Program-made: the position numbers and the translations under genes
Notes under the pieces: generated by a model
The model's database searches: none
What the model saw: only the letters and a program-made list of their open reading frames with translations
Told to the model about the DNA's origin: nothing
From: Brevibacillus panacihumi W25
Lineage (GTDB): Bacteria; Bacillota; Bacilli; Brevibacillales; Brevibacillaceae
Length of the DNA: 64,000 nucleotides
Assembly: GCF_000503775.1 (NCBI RefSeq)
Contig: NZ_KI629785.1
Coordinates: 682,001 to 746,000 of the forward strand
Reading direction: 5' to 3'
In this document: positions 34,426 to 43,244 of the stretch, piece after piece
Layout of the letters: every line of letters starts with the position of its first letter
How positions within the stretch are numbered: the stretch's first letter is position 1

Positions 34426-36189
34426 TTACTCGACTGCTACGTGGTGTACTTTCTTGTCTGGAGAATAGATATCCATAATATTCCAATGTCCAGCCGTTGG
34501 AGTCGGAATATTCTGCATTTGAACGTCGATCACATAAGGCTTGTTGGACGCAATAGCGGTCTCCAACGCAGACTTGAACTCATCTGCCGATTGAATTTTG
34601 ACCCCATCAATGCCATATGCCTTGGCGATTGCTGCGTAATCCGGCGAGTACGGCTGCCCGTCACGCTTGAACAAGGTGCCCAGAGTCGTGCCGAAGTGTG
34701 CTTTTTGCAAGCCAGCAATCGTTCCGAACGCGTAGTTGTTCATGATCACCCAGACGACAGGGATGTTCTCTTCTGCTGCTGTCGCCAATACGGCAGGGTT
34801 TTGTCCGAAGCCGCCGTCGCCGACAAGCGAGAGAACGACGCGATCCGGTTGCGCGATCTTGGCACCCAAGGCAGCAGGAGCACCGAAGCCCATTGTCGCC
34901 AATCCGCCTGGCGTTAGGACAGAGCCTGGCTCATAGACCGGGAATTGCTGCCCTACCCCGTTTTTGTTCCAGCCCACATCGGTTGTGATGATCGCATTGC
35001 GAGGCAATACGTCGCGTACTTCCTGCAAAATGCGCTGTGGCGTCATCGGGAAGGCATTGGATGCGATATGCTCCTTGTTGGCTCCCTGGAACTCGGCACG
35101 GTTGGCAGCGATTTTCGCTTTGAGCTCTTCGTTTTTCTTGCCTTCTGGCAGCAGTTCTTTGGCCACGCGGTTGATTGCTTTCAAGGCCTGCTTCAAATCA
35201 GCGACGGCGCCGATATCAACCGGATAGTTTCTGCCGATCTCGCTTGGATCGATGTCGATGTGGATCAGCTTGGTTTTCGGAATATCGAAGGTGTATTCTT
35301 TTTCCCACGAGCTGGCGTCCGCTTCGGCAAAACGGGTACCCAAAGCCAGAATCACATCGGCATTGCGGGTCGTGTCGTTGATGAATTTGGTTCCCCAGAA
35401 GCCTGTCATGCCCAAGGTGAATGGATGGTCGTCCGAGATCGCACCTTTGCCCATGAGGCTGTGCGCCACGGGAATGCTCAGGTGATCGACGAGCTCTTGC
35501 AATTCTGCTGCAGCATCAGCAAGCATGATTCCTCCGCCGACGTACAACACAGGATTTTTCGCTTGAATCAGCTTTTCTACGATGCGGGTAGCTGTCTCCT
35601 GATCCAGTGACGGCTTGTGCAGGGTTCTGGTGTGCTGCTTCACTTTTTCAAAAAGTTCGACTTCGATCTCCATGGAGAAGATGTCCATCGGCACGGATAC
35701 CAGCACAGGTCCTGGTCTGCCGCTTTCCGCCAGTTGGAAGGCTTTCTCGAGAATTTGCGGGAACAAATCAGGTCTGTCTACACGCCAAGCGCGTTTGACG
35801 AAAGGACGATAGATTTCGTATTGGGCTGCGTCCGCATGCATGTTGACTTCCTGGTGTGGATGCTTGCCGTAGTAGTGGCTTGGCACGTCCCCGGCGATGA
35901 CAACCATCGGGATCGAGTCGAGAGCCGCATTGGCTACCCCGGTCGCCGCATTGGTGAGACCAGGTCCCAGATGGCTGAGTACGACAGCTGTCTGTTTTTT
36001 CGCGCGGGCATAGCCGTCTGCGATGTGCGCGGCAATCTGCTCATGACGCGTGTTCACAAATTTGATCTTGCTGGTTTCGAGGGCTGTCAGCACCGCGATG
36101 TTGGTATGGCCGCAGAGTCCGAAGAGATGCTCGACGCCGCGATCCTCCAAATACTTGACCAGTTGATGCGAAATCAGATCTTTTTTCAT
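34426..36189 (-). CDS. TPP-dependent enzyme of the acetolactate synthase/2-oxo acid decarboxylase family
   Basis: 587 residues in the three-domain order of the family: N-terminal pyrimidine-binding domain with catalytic Glu50 (NTRHEQIAAHIADGYAR), central domain (about 195-330, YVGGGIMLADA, LALGTRFAEAD, IHIDIDPSEIGRNYP), C-terminal TPP-binding domain with GDGG at 457-460 and NN at 484-485. The reaction (carboligation or decarboxylation) cannot be read from the motifs; the adjacent acylating aldehyde dehydrogenase suggests an aldehyde product. Its ATG overlaps the stop of the alcohol dehydrogenase gene. Confidence 0.88.
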   Translation of the reverse strand: MKKDLISHQLVKYLEDRGVEHLFGLCGHTNIAVLTALETSKIKFVNTRHEQIAAHIADGYARAKKQTAVVLSHLGPGLTNAATGVANAALDSIPMVVIAGDVPSHYYGKHPHQEVNMHADAAQYEIYRPFVKRAWRVDRPDLFPQILEKAFQLAESGRPGPVLVSVPMDIFSMEIEVELFEKVKQHTRTLHKPSLDQETATRIVEKLIQAKNPVLYVGGGIMLADAAAELQELVDHLSIPVAHSLMGKGAISDDHPFTLGMTGFWGTKFINDTTRNADVILALGTRFAEADASSWEKEYTFDIPKTKLIHIDIDPSEIGRNYPVDIGAVADLKQALKAINRVAKELLPEGKKNEELKAKIAANRAEFQGANKEHIASNAFPMTPQRILQEVRDVLPRNAIITTDVGWNKNGVGQQFPVYEPGSVLTPGGLATMGFGAPAALGAKIAQPDRVVLSLVGDGGFGQNPAVLATAAEENIPVVWVIMNNYAFGTIAGLQKAHFGTTLGTLFKRDGQPYSPDYAAIAKAYGIDGVKIQSADEFKSALETAIASNKPYVIDVQMQNIPTPTAGHWNIMDIYSPDKKVHHVAVE

Positions 36190-37187
36190 TTGATAGATTC
36201 ACCCCTGAAATCGAGAATGATTTTTCCATAGTCGCCAGAAAAAGCGTTTTCATATGCTTGTTTGTAAGCAGCCACCGGCATGATCTTGGAGACGACCGGT
36301 TCGACGTGAAAAGCTTTGTTGCGCAAATATTCGATCGTCTGCAGATAGTCATCCGGGAATTGGTAGATGATCGATCCGTAGAGGGTAATTTCACTGCGTA
36401 CGACATGTGCTACGGGCAAGCTGGATTCTTGCGTGATTCCGATCATGACCATAGCGCCGCCTGACGTTACCAGTTTGATTCCATCTTCTATGGAAGAGTT
36501 CGTACCGGCTGCCTCGATGACCACATCAAACGTCTCTCCCCTGACTTCCTTCGGCAAAGCAGTACGGATGTGAGGTCCGAGCTCTTTGACCTTTTCCAGC
36601 TTCCTTGGCTGGATGTCGATCGCCGTCACCTCTGCGCCCAGATATTGAGCGAGCAGGATCGCCAGTTTTCCTTCGTTGCCGCAGCCGATCACCGCGACGG
36701 AGGTGCCTTTTTGGATCTCCACCTTTTTCAGTGCGTGGACCACGACAGCAAACGGTTCGATCAAGACAGCTTTTTCGTCTGGCAAATCATCAGGGACGGG
36801 CAATACGAACCTCGAGGAAATGACGAATTCTTCTGAAAAACCGCCATCCATGTTGATCCCCAGCGACTTCTTGTTCAGGCAGATGTTCGTCTTGCCCGCT
36901 TGGCATTTCACGCAGGTTCCGCAAAATGTATTGGGGAGAACGACTACCCGGGTGCCGGGCTGGTATCGGGCTTCTTCTCCTGCCTCGATAATTGTGCCCA
37001 GAAGCTCATGCCCCGGACGGACAGGATAAGTAGCGTAGGCGAGCCCGCCTTTGTATACACTCAGGTCTGTACCGCAGATCCCGCCGTAAATCAGCTTGAT
37101 TTTCACCTCGTCGCCGACAGGGCCAGGCAGTGATTTTGCTTCTCGCAATTCCATTTCGAATGGCTTTTTTAGCAGCAGTTCCAACAC
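36186..37187 (-). CDS. Zinc-dependent medium-chain alcohol dehydrogenase (copy 1)
   Basis: 333 residues from the GTG at 37187, chosen because AAGGTGGTGA lies 8 bases upstream and because the paralogue at 50028-51023 starts at the matching GTG-TTG-GAG. Catalytic zinc region GGICGTDLSVYKG and GHELLGTI; structural zinc cluster CGTCVKCQAGKTNIC; Rossmann motif VAVIGCGNEGKLA. Polyol or threonine dehydrogenase-like. It overlaps the TPP gene by ATGA, so both should be translated together. Confidence 0.9.
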   Translation of the reverse strand: MLELLLKKPFEMELREAKSLPGPVGDEVKIKLIYGGICGTDLSVYKGGLAYATYPVRPGHELLGTIIEAGEEARYQPGTRVVVLPNTFCGTCVKCQAGKTNICLNKKSLGINMDGGFSEEFVISSRFVLPVPDDLPDEKAVLIEPFAVVVHALKKVEIQKGTSVAVIGCGNEGKLAILLAQYLGAEVTAIDIQPRKLEKVKELGPHIRTALPKEVRGETFDVVIEAAGTNSSIEDGIKLVTSGGAMVMIGITQESSLPVAHVVRSEITLYGSIIYQFPDDYLQTIEYLRNKAFHVEPVVSKIMPVAAYKQAYENAFSGDYGKIILDFRGESIK

Positions 37188-37240
37188 TCGTTTGTTCACC
37201 ACCTTGTTGTTCGGCTTTATCACCTGGAGTGTTCAGGGCT

Positions 37241-38086
37241 TTATTTTTCTTCCTGTGGCAGATGTCTGAGTGCCGGACCGGAATAACCGACCAGATCGTC
37301 GCGATTCGGGCAAGGCCCTTTGATCAGCAAGCCATTTTGCAACTCTTCCAGCGCATGGGCTACGATACCCATCCCGCGGGACAGTGCAAAAATTCCTTTC
37401 GCCGATTCTGCCGGTATGCCCAGCTCACATTGAATCGCGGCAGCTACCCCGTCAACGTTCATGGTCATTTTTCTATTTTTGCGCGCTTCCAGCTGACTCC
37501 TGAACGTTTCCGCAATTTTCAGGTATTTTCCCGAAATTTCACCTTCTTCGACCAGAGCCTCTGCAAGCGCGTACAATCTTCTGATGCGCGGATCGTCATC
37601 ATGCAATTGGTGACCGATGCCGCCCAGCTTCTCTTTCTTCTGTTCGAGAAGATCCAGCTCTTCCGCGATGACTTCATCGAATCCCAGATCAGGCTCGGCT
37701 TCAAGTCGTGCATTTGTTTTGTAGAACAAGGCCATGGCCTTCTCCGCTGCTCCTCCGTGAATGTCGCCCAGCACATTGATGCCGGTAGCTACACAGGAGT
37801 TGAACGAAATCCCGCAAGTCGCTGCCATGCGAGCTGCTGCAATCGAGGGAGCTCTCGGTCCGTGATCGGCACCGGCTACTAAAACGCTTTCAAGTAACCG
37901 CGCTTTTTTCTCACTCAAGACCTCTCCACAAAGGAGGAGGTACAGCATTTGGCTATACGACAGGGTGCCAATCAATTCTTCGATCGGATAACCACGGATG
38001 ATAATTTCATTCTTTTTGATTTGGCTAATGGAGGTATCCCACCAGACAGCTCCATCCTTATAGGCACTCAATGCACTCCTGCTCAT
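37241..38086 (-). CDS. Citryl-CoA lyase / citrate synthase-family protein
   Basis: 281 residues, shorter than citrate synthase (about 370-430), as in stand-alone citryl-CoA lyases. With numbering from a GTG four codons upstream, the catalytic triad positions are His114 (LGDIHGGAAE), His163 (GIGHQLHDDDPR) and Asp216 (MTMNVDGVAA). The ATG at 38086 is preferred because AGAGGTGGAG precedes it. The family cleaves or makes beta-hydroxyacyl-CoA type bonds (citryl-CoA, citramalyl- or methylcitryl-CoA). It is the first gene of the operon that ends with tctA, which suggests a carbon skeleton cleavage step in use of the imported acid. Confidence 0.82.
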   Translation of the reverse strand: MSRSALSAYKDGAVWWDTSISQIKKNEIIIRGYPIEELIGTLSYSQMLYLLLCGEVLSEKKARLLESVLVAGADHGPRAPSIAAARMAATCGISFNSCVATGINVLGDIHGGAAEKAMALFYKTNARLEAEPDLGFDEVIAEELDLLEQKKEKLGGIGHQLHDDDPRIRRLYALAEALVEEGEISGKYLKIAETFRSQLEARKNRKMTMNVDGVAAAIQCELGIPAESAKGIFALSRGMGIVAHALEELQNGLLIKGPCPNRDDLVGYSGPALRHLPQEEK

Positions 38087-38098
38087 CGGTCTCTCCAC

Positions 38099-38160
38099 CT
38101 CTCTTTGCTCTCATGAAATCTCTTGCTCACAGTATAGCTGTTACTTTGCTAGGAATAAAA
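38099..38160 (-). promoter_or_regulatory. Weak promoter region of the Tct/citryl-lyase operon
   Basis: Minus-strand TATACT (38131-38136) is a good -10; the matching -35 (TTTATT) is poor, which fits a promoter that needs an activator. The LysR gene lies directly upstream. Confidence 0.45.
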
Positions 38161-38166
38161 TGAATA

Positions 38167-38190
38167 AAACTCATGGTATCCATGAGTTTT
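38167..38190 (-). terminator. Terminator of the LysR gene
   Basis: AAAACTCATGG and CCATGAGTTTT form a perfect 11-bp stem around a 3-base loop, followed by ATTCATTTTATT on the minus strand. Confidence 0.75.
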
Positions 38191-38199
38191 AGGAATTGG

Positions 38200-39090
38200 T
38201 TATTTGGTTATGCCGTGACTTTGCTTGAGAAACCTCTTGAATTGGACGACTGCCGGGGACATGTAGCGATCATTGCGCCAGACCATCTGAATCACGCGTT
38301 TGCATACTGGCTTGGTAACGGTCAGAATCGAAATTTTCTCCATGTCCAGCCCCGGAATATACGGAATCAGCGCTACGCCGAAGTTGGCAGCCACAAACCC
38401 CGCGATCGTCTCATCCCCGACGCCTTCAAACGTGACGTTCGGCTTGAAGCCCGCTTCCTGGCAAAGCCTTTCGATCACTTCGCGAATGCCGCTCTCATGC
38501 TTGTAGGAGACGAATGGCTCATCCGCCACTTCCTGCAGTTCAATTTTTGTCCGTGCAGCAAATCGATGCTCCTTCGGCACGATCAGATAGAGCGGTTCGT
38601 CGATCGCCACGACCGATTCGATATACTTGTTCTTCATCTGCTCATTGGGTGAGCACAGACCCAGATCGATTTCGCCAGCCTCCAGCAGATTCATGATTTT
38701 GCGGGTCGAGTCCTGGGTCAACTGAAACTGGATGCCGGGGTATTTTTCGCGAAAAACACTGATCAGATCGGGGACGAAGCTTGATCCCAAGGTATGGATA
38801 AAGGCAAGGGAGATCGTGCCTTGATATGGATTGTCCAAATCCCTGATCTCTTGTTTGGCCTGGTTGATCTCCTGAATGACCCGGTTCACATATGGCAACA
38901 GAATTTCTCCATATTGATTCAGCGTCACGCCCCTTACTTTGCGATCAAACAGGGGAACGCCCAGCTCCTCTTCCAGCTTGGCAATGGAGCGGCTGAGTGC
39001 CGATTGGGTCAATGCGAGCTCATCCGCTGCCTTGGTAAAATTCTGATGCTTGGCCAATGCCTGAAAATACTCAAGCTGCTGCCATTCCAT
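38200..39090 (-). CDS. LysR-family transcriptional regulator
   Basis: 296 residues. N-terminal winged helix-turn-helix (LEYFQALAKHQNFTKAADELALTQSALSRSIAKLEEELGVPLFDRKVRGVTLNQYG in short blocks) and a C-terminal effector domain resembling the CynR/GltC group (GTISLAFIHTLGSSFVPDLI). It lies between the LacI gene and the Tct/citryl-lyase operon, whose weak promoter it probably activates. AGGAGGTAGC precedes the ATG. Confidence 0.92.
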   Translation of the reverse strand: MEWQQLEYFQALAKHQNFTKAADELALTQSALSRSIAKLEEELGVPLFDRKVRGVTLNQYGEILLPYVNRVIQEINQAKQEIRDLDNPYQGTISLAFIHTLGSSFVPDLISVFREKYPGIQFQLTQDSTRKIMNLLEAGEIDLGLCSPNEQMKNKYIESVVAIDEPLYLIVPKEHRFAARTKIELQEVADEPFVSYKHESGIREVIERLCQEAGFKPNVTFEGVGDETIAGFVAANFGVALIPYIPGLDMEKISILTVTKPVCKRVIQMVWRNDRYMSPAVVQFKRFLKQSHGITK

Positions 39091-39105
39091 GTATCGCTAC
39101 CTCCT

Positions 39106-40137
39106 CTACCCGATCTCGTATGCACTGGAATCACGGACTACGATTTGCGGTTGCAGTATGATACGCTGTGACTTCATATCCAGCCCTTCTATTCGTTTAT
39201 GGAGAAGGTCTGCCGCATACGTACCGATCAACTGCGGAGACGAAGAAACGGTCGTCAGGCTGGGAATAGAGGTTGCCGCCTCTTTAATATCGTCAAAGCC
39301 GACAACCGCAATGTCCTTGCCCGGGTTCAGCCCCGCCTCCTTCAGTCCTACCATCGCACCAAAAGCAATGACATCGTTATAGCAGAAGATGGCAGTCGGC
39401 GGTTCGGGATGACGCAGGATTTCCCTTACCGCTTCCAGCCCTCCCTCTCTCGTCATGGTACTGCCGATCATCAACGATTCGTCTACTTCCAGTCCGGCTT
39501 CTTCAAAAGCTTCACGGTACCCGGCCTCTCTGTCCTTCCATGAATGAGCTTCCATCGGGCCTCCCAGCAAGGCGATGCGACGATGCCCTTTTGCGATGAG
39601 ATGCTCCACAGCGATTTTGGCTCCCGGTCTAAAATCAACACCGACGTAATCCGTATCTGTTCCCGAGATCTCCTTGCCGACCAGAATAACCGGAATGCCC
39701 AAATTCACCATCTTGTTGATCGTTTCGATCGAACTCTTCGTAGCAGGGCAGAGGATGACGCCGCCCACCCGGTATTCCATCATCGTAGAAAGCAGGCTGT
39801 CCTGCTTCTTACCCGATTCGGAAGTCGTTCCGAGCAGGACCGTGTAGCCGTGCTTGTCCAGCTCCTGATGAACCCCGTCCAGGAGTTCGGAAAAATACGG
39901 ATTGGCAATTTCCGTTATAATCATCCCCACGGTCGACGAGCTTTGGCTGCGCAGGTTCGCTGCGACGCGGTCATATACATACCCCAGTTCGTTCATGGAT
40001 GCGAGGACTCTTTTTTGGGTAGCTTCAGAAATATTCTGACACTTGTTTCTGACTATCAAGGAGGCAGTAGTCTTCGATACACCTGCGTGATCTGCTACCT
40101 GCTGCAGCGTCACACGCGTTCTTTTTTTCTGTTTCAC
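39106..40137 (-). CDS. LacI-family transcriptional regulator (copy 1)
   Basis: 343 residues from the GTG at 40137, chosen for GAGGTGG 9 bases upstream. LacI helix-turn-helix (VTLQQVADHAGVSKTTASLIV), hinge helix region (RVAANLRSQSSSTVG) and a periplasmic-binding-like effector domain (ITEIANPYFSELLDGV, YVGVDFRPGAKIAVEHLI, IFCYNDVIAFG, VGFDDI). Very similar to copy 2 at 45859-46932. The 13-bp repeat array at 44893-44931, in front of the neighbouring operon, is a candidate target. Confidence 0.92.
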   Translation of the reverse strand: MKQKKRTRVTLQQVADHAGVSKTTASLIVRNKCQNISEATQKRVLASMNELGYVYDRVAANLRSQSSSTVGMIITEIANPYFSELLDGVHQELDKHGYTVLLGTTSESGKKQDSLLSTMMEYRVGGVILCPATKSSIETINKMVNLGIPVILVGKEISGTDTDYVGVDFRPGAKIAVEHLIAKGHRRIALLGGPMEAHSWKDREAGYREAFEEAGLEVDESLMIGSTMTREGGLEAVREILRHPEPPTAIFCYNDVIAFGAMVGLKEAGLNPGKDIAVVGFDDIKEAATSIPSLTTVSSSPQLIGTYAADLLHKRIEGLDMKSQRIILQPQIVVRDSSAYEIG

Positions 40138-40257
40138 GATTGGGTACCACCTCGTAATCCATATAGAAAACATATTTTTATCCTAAACTAAAAAAAACGG
40201 CAAGTAAAGGAACGGGCAGTCCTGTGCCGCTTCGTGCCTACCCTGCCTTCCTTGAAA

Positions 40258-40301
40258 GCAAAAAAGGCTGTACCCAAAGATCACTTCGGAAGACAGCCTT
40301 T
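40258..40301 (-). terminator. Terminator behind the VOC gene
   Basis: Minus-strand AAAGGCTGT pairs with ACAGCCTTT around a 21-base loop, followed by a T run (TTTTTTGC). It closes the CoA-transferase operon ahead of the LacI gene. Confidence 0.75.
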
Positions 40302-40310
40302 ACGCAACTA

Positions 40311-40700
40311 TCAGTTTCTGTAACTTACTTCCACATCCAACAGCTTGTCGATGGCGCCTGGTTTCGCCTGAATGAACTCCAGAACCAGCCCGTCCGGCAA
40401 TAACACCCAATTTTTTCCTCTCGGTAGAGAAGTGCAGCCCCAGGCGTACACCTCTTCCAACGCCTGTTCCAGATCCTCTGTCATGATGGCGATGTGACCC
40501 AACCGCCCCTGACCGCCGGAAAAATCACTATCTGCGATCAATTGCAGTCCACCCAGCAGCCAAGCCTGTTTTGGCTCCTCTCTTGTCCCATCAACATTGA
40601 CGAGCGGCAAGCCCAATGCCTCCTGAAAAAAGCGGATATGCCAGTGGATATCCTGCACATAAAAGGCGACATGTTCTACATACGATTTTTTTGGATACAC
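40311..40700 (-). CDS. VOC-superfamily (glyoxalase/dioxygenase fold) protein
   Basis: 129 residues with a GTG start (GGGGAG upstream; a TTG one codon earlier is possible). The repeated beta-alpha-beta modules of the vicinal oxygen chelate fold are visible, with metal-ligand candidates His in VEHVAFYV, His in LGHIAIMT and Glu in LVLEFIQ. The reaction is unknown; members isomerise, epimerise or open substrates via a metal. Last gene of the CoA-transferase operon. Confidence 0.8.
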   Translation of the reverse strand: MYPKKSYVEHVAFYVQDIHWHIRFFQEALGLPLVNVDGTREEPKQAWLLGGLQLIADSDFSGGQGRLGHIAIMTEDLEQALEEVYAWGCTSLPRGKNWVLLPDGLVLEFIQAKPGAIDKLLDVEVSYRN

Positions 40701-40749
40701 CAAAAGCTCTCCCCTCTAGGGATCTTTCCCGTAATAATAGCCAGTCTGA

Positions 40750-41685
40750 TCACGAGCGGCCTTGCCCCAGCCCGTATTCGATTCCCTTCACGCAGGCCAT
40801 CAACACACTGTTGACCGGCGTCGGTACACCCCACTTCGCTCCCCAGCGCACGACGGAGCCATTGATAAAATCGATTTCGGTCGGCATTCCGCTTTCGATA
40901 CTCTGCAGCATGGAAGGCTTGAAATCATCCGGCAACCCCTCGGCGGCTTTGATCCAGGCTTGCTCTGGGGCTTGGATCGATAGCTCTACCCCTGCTGCAT
41001 GCGCCACAGCGATCCCTTCTGCTACCGCTGAAAGTGCGCAATTCCGCAATTCGGGGACGCTGTACAATCCGCCGTACGGCAGCCTAGTAATGCCGCACAA
41101 GGCGCCGGTGGCTACGTTGATCAGCAGTTTGTCCCACATGATCCCCATGATATTGTCGCTGACCGTCGTCGCCAAGCCGGACTGATTGAATACATCGGCT
41201 ACGCGCTTGACCCTCTCGGTTACCTGACCGTCCAGCTCGCCAATATAAGTGTGTTTGCCTTTCGTGCCAGCACTGACTTGTCCAGGATCGAGCATGACCC
41301 CGCCAACGTATGTCCGCCCGACCAGCACATGCTCCTTCCCTACTGCCTCTGCGATCATTTCTTCGTTGCCAAGTCCGTTCTGCAAAGACATCACCATGGT
41401 ATGCTCCCCGATCATCGGGCGAGCCATCTCGATCGCTTCTTTCGTGTGGTAAGATTTCACCAACACAATCACCAGGTCGACCGTCCCAATCGACGAACAG
41501 TCTGTCGTTGCCCGCACCCGGACATTACGCCTATGGGTGCCTTCATGCAGGGTCAGTCCTTCCCCGTTCATGATGCGGACATATTCCGCAGATCGCCGAA
41601 TCAGATACACTTCTGATCCCGCTTCGGTCAAGACACCACCGATGACGCTGCCCAATGCCCCTGATCCCAGGATCGCTATTTTCAC
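40750..41685 (-). CDS. Ketopantoate reductase-family (2-dehydropantoate 2-reductase-like) protein
   Basis: 311 residues from the GTG at 41685 (GGGGGGAGC upstream). The N-terminal NADP-binding motif GSGALGSVIGGVL, conserved Asn in SLQNGLGN, catalytic Lys in MWDKLLINVA, and Glu in MPTEIDFINGSVV are present, so the fold and active site look complete. In this operon (MaoC, CoA-transferase, TctC) a role in reducing another 2-oxo acid is more likely than pantothenate synthesis. Confidence 0.85.
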   Translation of the reverse strand: MKIAILGSGALGSVIGGVLTEAGSEVYLIRRSAEYVRIMNGEGLTLHEGTHRRNVRVRATTDCSSIGTVDLVIVLVKSYHTKEAIEMARPMIGEHTMVMSLQNGLGNEEMIAEAVGKEHVLVGRTYVGGVMLDPGQVSAGTKGKHTYIGELDGQVTERVKRVADVFNQSGLATTVSDNIMGIMWDKLLINVATGALCGITRLPYGGLYSVPELRNCALSAVAEGIAVAHAAGVELSIQAPEQAWIKAAEGLPDDFKPSMLQSIESGMPTEIDFINGSVVRWGAKWGVPTPVNSVLMACVKGIEYGLGQGRS

Positions 41686-41722
41686 CTTGCTCCCCCCACA
41701 GACTGCTTTCGATACTACTTGC

Positions 41723-42763
41723 TTATTCTTTTCTCTTGATTCCGAGTTCTTCTGGATGGACTTTTGCCACTCCCGCATCTTGCAGCAACCATGCAGTCGT
41801 CGATTGCCAGTCCTTCCAGAACTTCACCGCTTCTTCACCGGACAACCCCAACGAGACAGCTCCTCTTTGCTTTAAAAATTCCTGAAATTCCGGCTCTTGC
41901 TGTGCTTTCGCAAAGTCGGCAACCAGTCTGCGCTTAATCTCGTCAGGGGTATCGGCTTTGACCCAGACGCCGTAAAAAGGACCCCACGGCAAAAACTTCT
42001 TAATGTCTGGAACCGATTCCAAAATTGCCGGCACGTCTTTGGCCTGTTCGACACGCTCTTCGCTTATGACTGCGAGGATTCGCACTTTTCCAGCTTTCAT
42101 GTTTTCCAACGCTGCCGTCAATCCGGTCACCGTCACATCGACGTGACCGCCGAGTACCGCCGTCAAGGCAGGTCCGCCGCCTTCAAAAGGAACCATGTTA
42201 AACTCCACATTCGTTGCTGCGCTCAGCATGGTACTGACGATGAAGTCCATGGTCGCCTGTCCAGTCGAACCCATTTTGACCTTTCCTGGATTCGCCAACG
42301 CTTCCTGAATCAGATCATCGATCGTATGATAAGGAGACTCTGTCGAGACAATAATTGCCGGTACGGCACTCGCCATGATGTTGATCGGGTAAAAGTCTGC
42401 AAAATCCGTTTTGGAAATGCCCAGCACACCGTAGCTCGCTGCATTTTCAGCCGTGAAGAGCAGATGGTAGCCGTCCGGCTTTTTATCTGCGACATACTGC
42501 AAACCAATCGCCCCATTGGCACCTGTTTTATTGCTCAGAACGATGGACTGCCCCAAATTCTTCTCAGCCAACGGCACAATCGCACGTGTGATCGTGTCAG
42601 TATCGCCGCCAGCCCCCCAAGGGATCACACCCGTTATTGTTTGCCTTGGGTAGTCATCCACTGCGGATTGTCCGGCGGATGTACTGGCTGATGATCCGCA
42701 TCCAGCGGTCAACATCATAGCAGAAACGATCAGAAAAGTGAATGTTTTGCGAAAACGGAACAT
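41723..42763 (-). CDS. Orphan TctC-type binding lipoprotein
   Basis: 346 residues. Lipobox LTAGC (Cys near residue 22), Bug/TctC fold: VIPWGAGGDTDTITRAIVPLAEKN, NKTGANGAIGLQYVADKKPDGYHLLFTAENAASYG, PWGPFYGVWVKADTP. No TctA/TctB genes accompany it, so it may feed the TctAB proteins encoded at 28403-30439; its match to the TctC at 30449-31510 is close across the whole length. Such orphan binding proteins are common in Bordetella-type bacteria but less so in Bacillota. Confidence 0.92.
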   Translation of the reverse strand: MFRFRKTFTFLIVSAMMLTAGCGSSASTSAGQSAVDDYPRQTITGVIPWGAGGDTDTITRAIVPLAEKNLGQSIVLSNKTGANGAIGLQYVADKKPDGYHLLFTAENAASYGVLGISKTDFADFYPINIMASAVPAIIVSTESPYHTIDDLIQEALANPGKVKMGSTGQATMDFIVSTMLSAATNVEFNMVPFEGGGPALTAVLGGHVDVTVTGLTAALENMKAGKVRILAVISEERVEQAKDVPAILESVPDIKKFLPWGPFYGVWVKADTPDEIKRRLVADFAKAQQEPEFQEFLKQRGAVSLGLSGEEAVKFWKDWQSTTAWLLQDAGVAKVHPEELGIKRKE

Positions 42764-42790
42764 ATCACAGCCTCCTTTACGAATAGATTG

Positions 42791-43225
42791 CTAGGCTGGG
42801 AAAAATTTCAAAATATGCTCTGCATAGGTGCAGATCTCGTCGTTTTGGTTAAACACTTCCACCTTGGCTCTCGTTCGCAAATTCTCTTCATCTACCTCGA
42901 TAATCGTGTACTTGGCTGTAAGGGTGTCTCCGAAAAAGACTGGCTTGATAAAACGCAGTCGGTCATACCCGTAGGAGACGCTCGGGAGGCTTGCTTTTGC
43001 CTGCACCTGGATCAGGGTCGAAGCCGTGGAACCGATCGCGAGGGAGATAATGCCGTGAGCAATCCGTGTTTTGTACTTCGTTGTTTTCATAAACTCTTCG
43101 TCGGTGTGCATTTGGCTGTAATCTCCGGTGATGTCGGCGAATTGATACACCTCTGTCTCTGTGATGGTTTTGGAAAAAGAGCAGGTGTCCCCTACTTGAA
43201 AAGGCAATACGTTACTCATGTTCAT
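42791..43225 (-). CDS. MaoC-family dehydratase (R-specific enoyl-CoA hydratase-like)
   Basis: 144 residues, hot-dog fold. The hydratase motif is complete: Asp in DITGDYSQMHTDEEF and His in RIAHGIISLAIGS. It should hydrate or dehydrate a CoA thioester, consistent with the CoA-transferase gene directly upstream (19-base gap). Two possible ATG starts lie two codons apart. Confidence 0.87.
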   Translation of the reverse strand: MNMSNVLPFQVGDTCSFSKTITETEVYQFADITGDYSQMHTDEEFMKTTKYKTRIAHGIISLAIGSTASTLIQVQAKASLPSVSYGYDRLRFIKPVFFGDTLTAKYTIIEVDEENLRTRAKVEVFNQNDEICTYAEHILKFFPA

Positions 43226-43244
43226 TCCTCCTCGGATTTTTCGT

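Noticed and set aside
33073..34917. A 614-codon plus-strand open frame opposite the aldehyde dehydrogenase and TPP genes
   Set aside because: It has no ribosome site and its translation (Cys/Arg/His-rich) matches no protein; it is an antisense shadow caused by codon bias.
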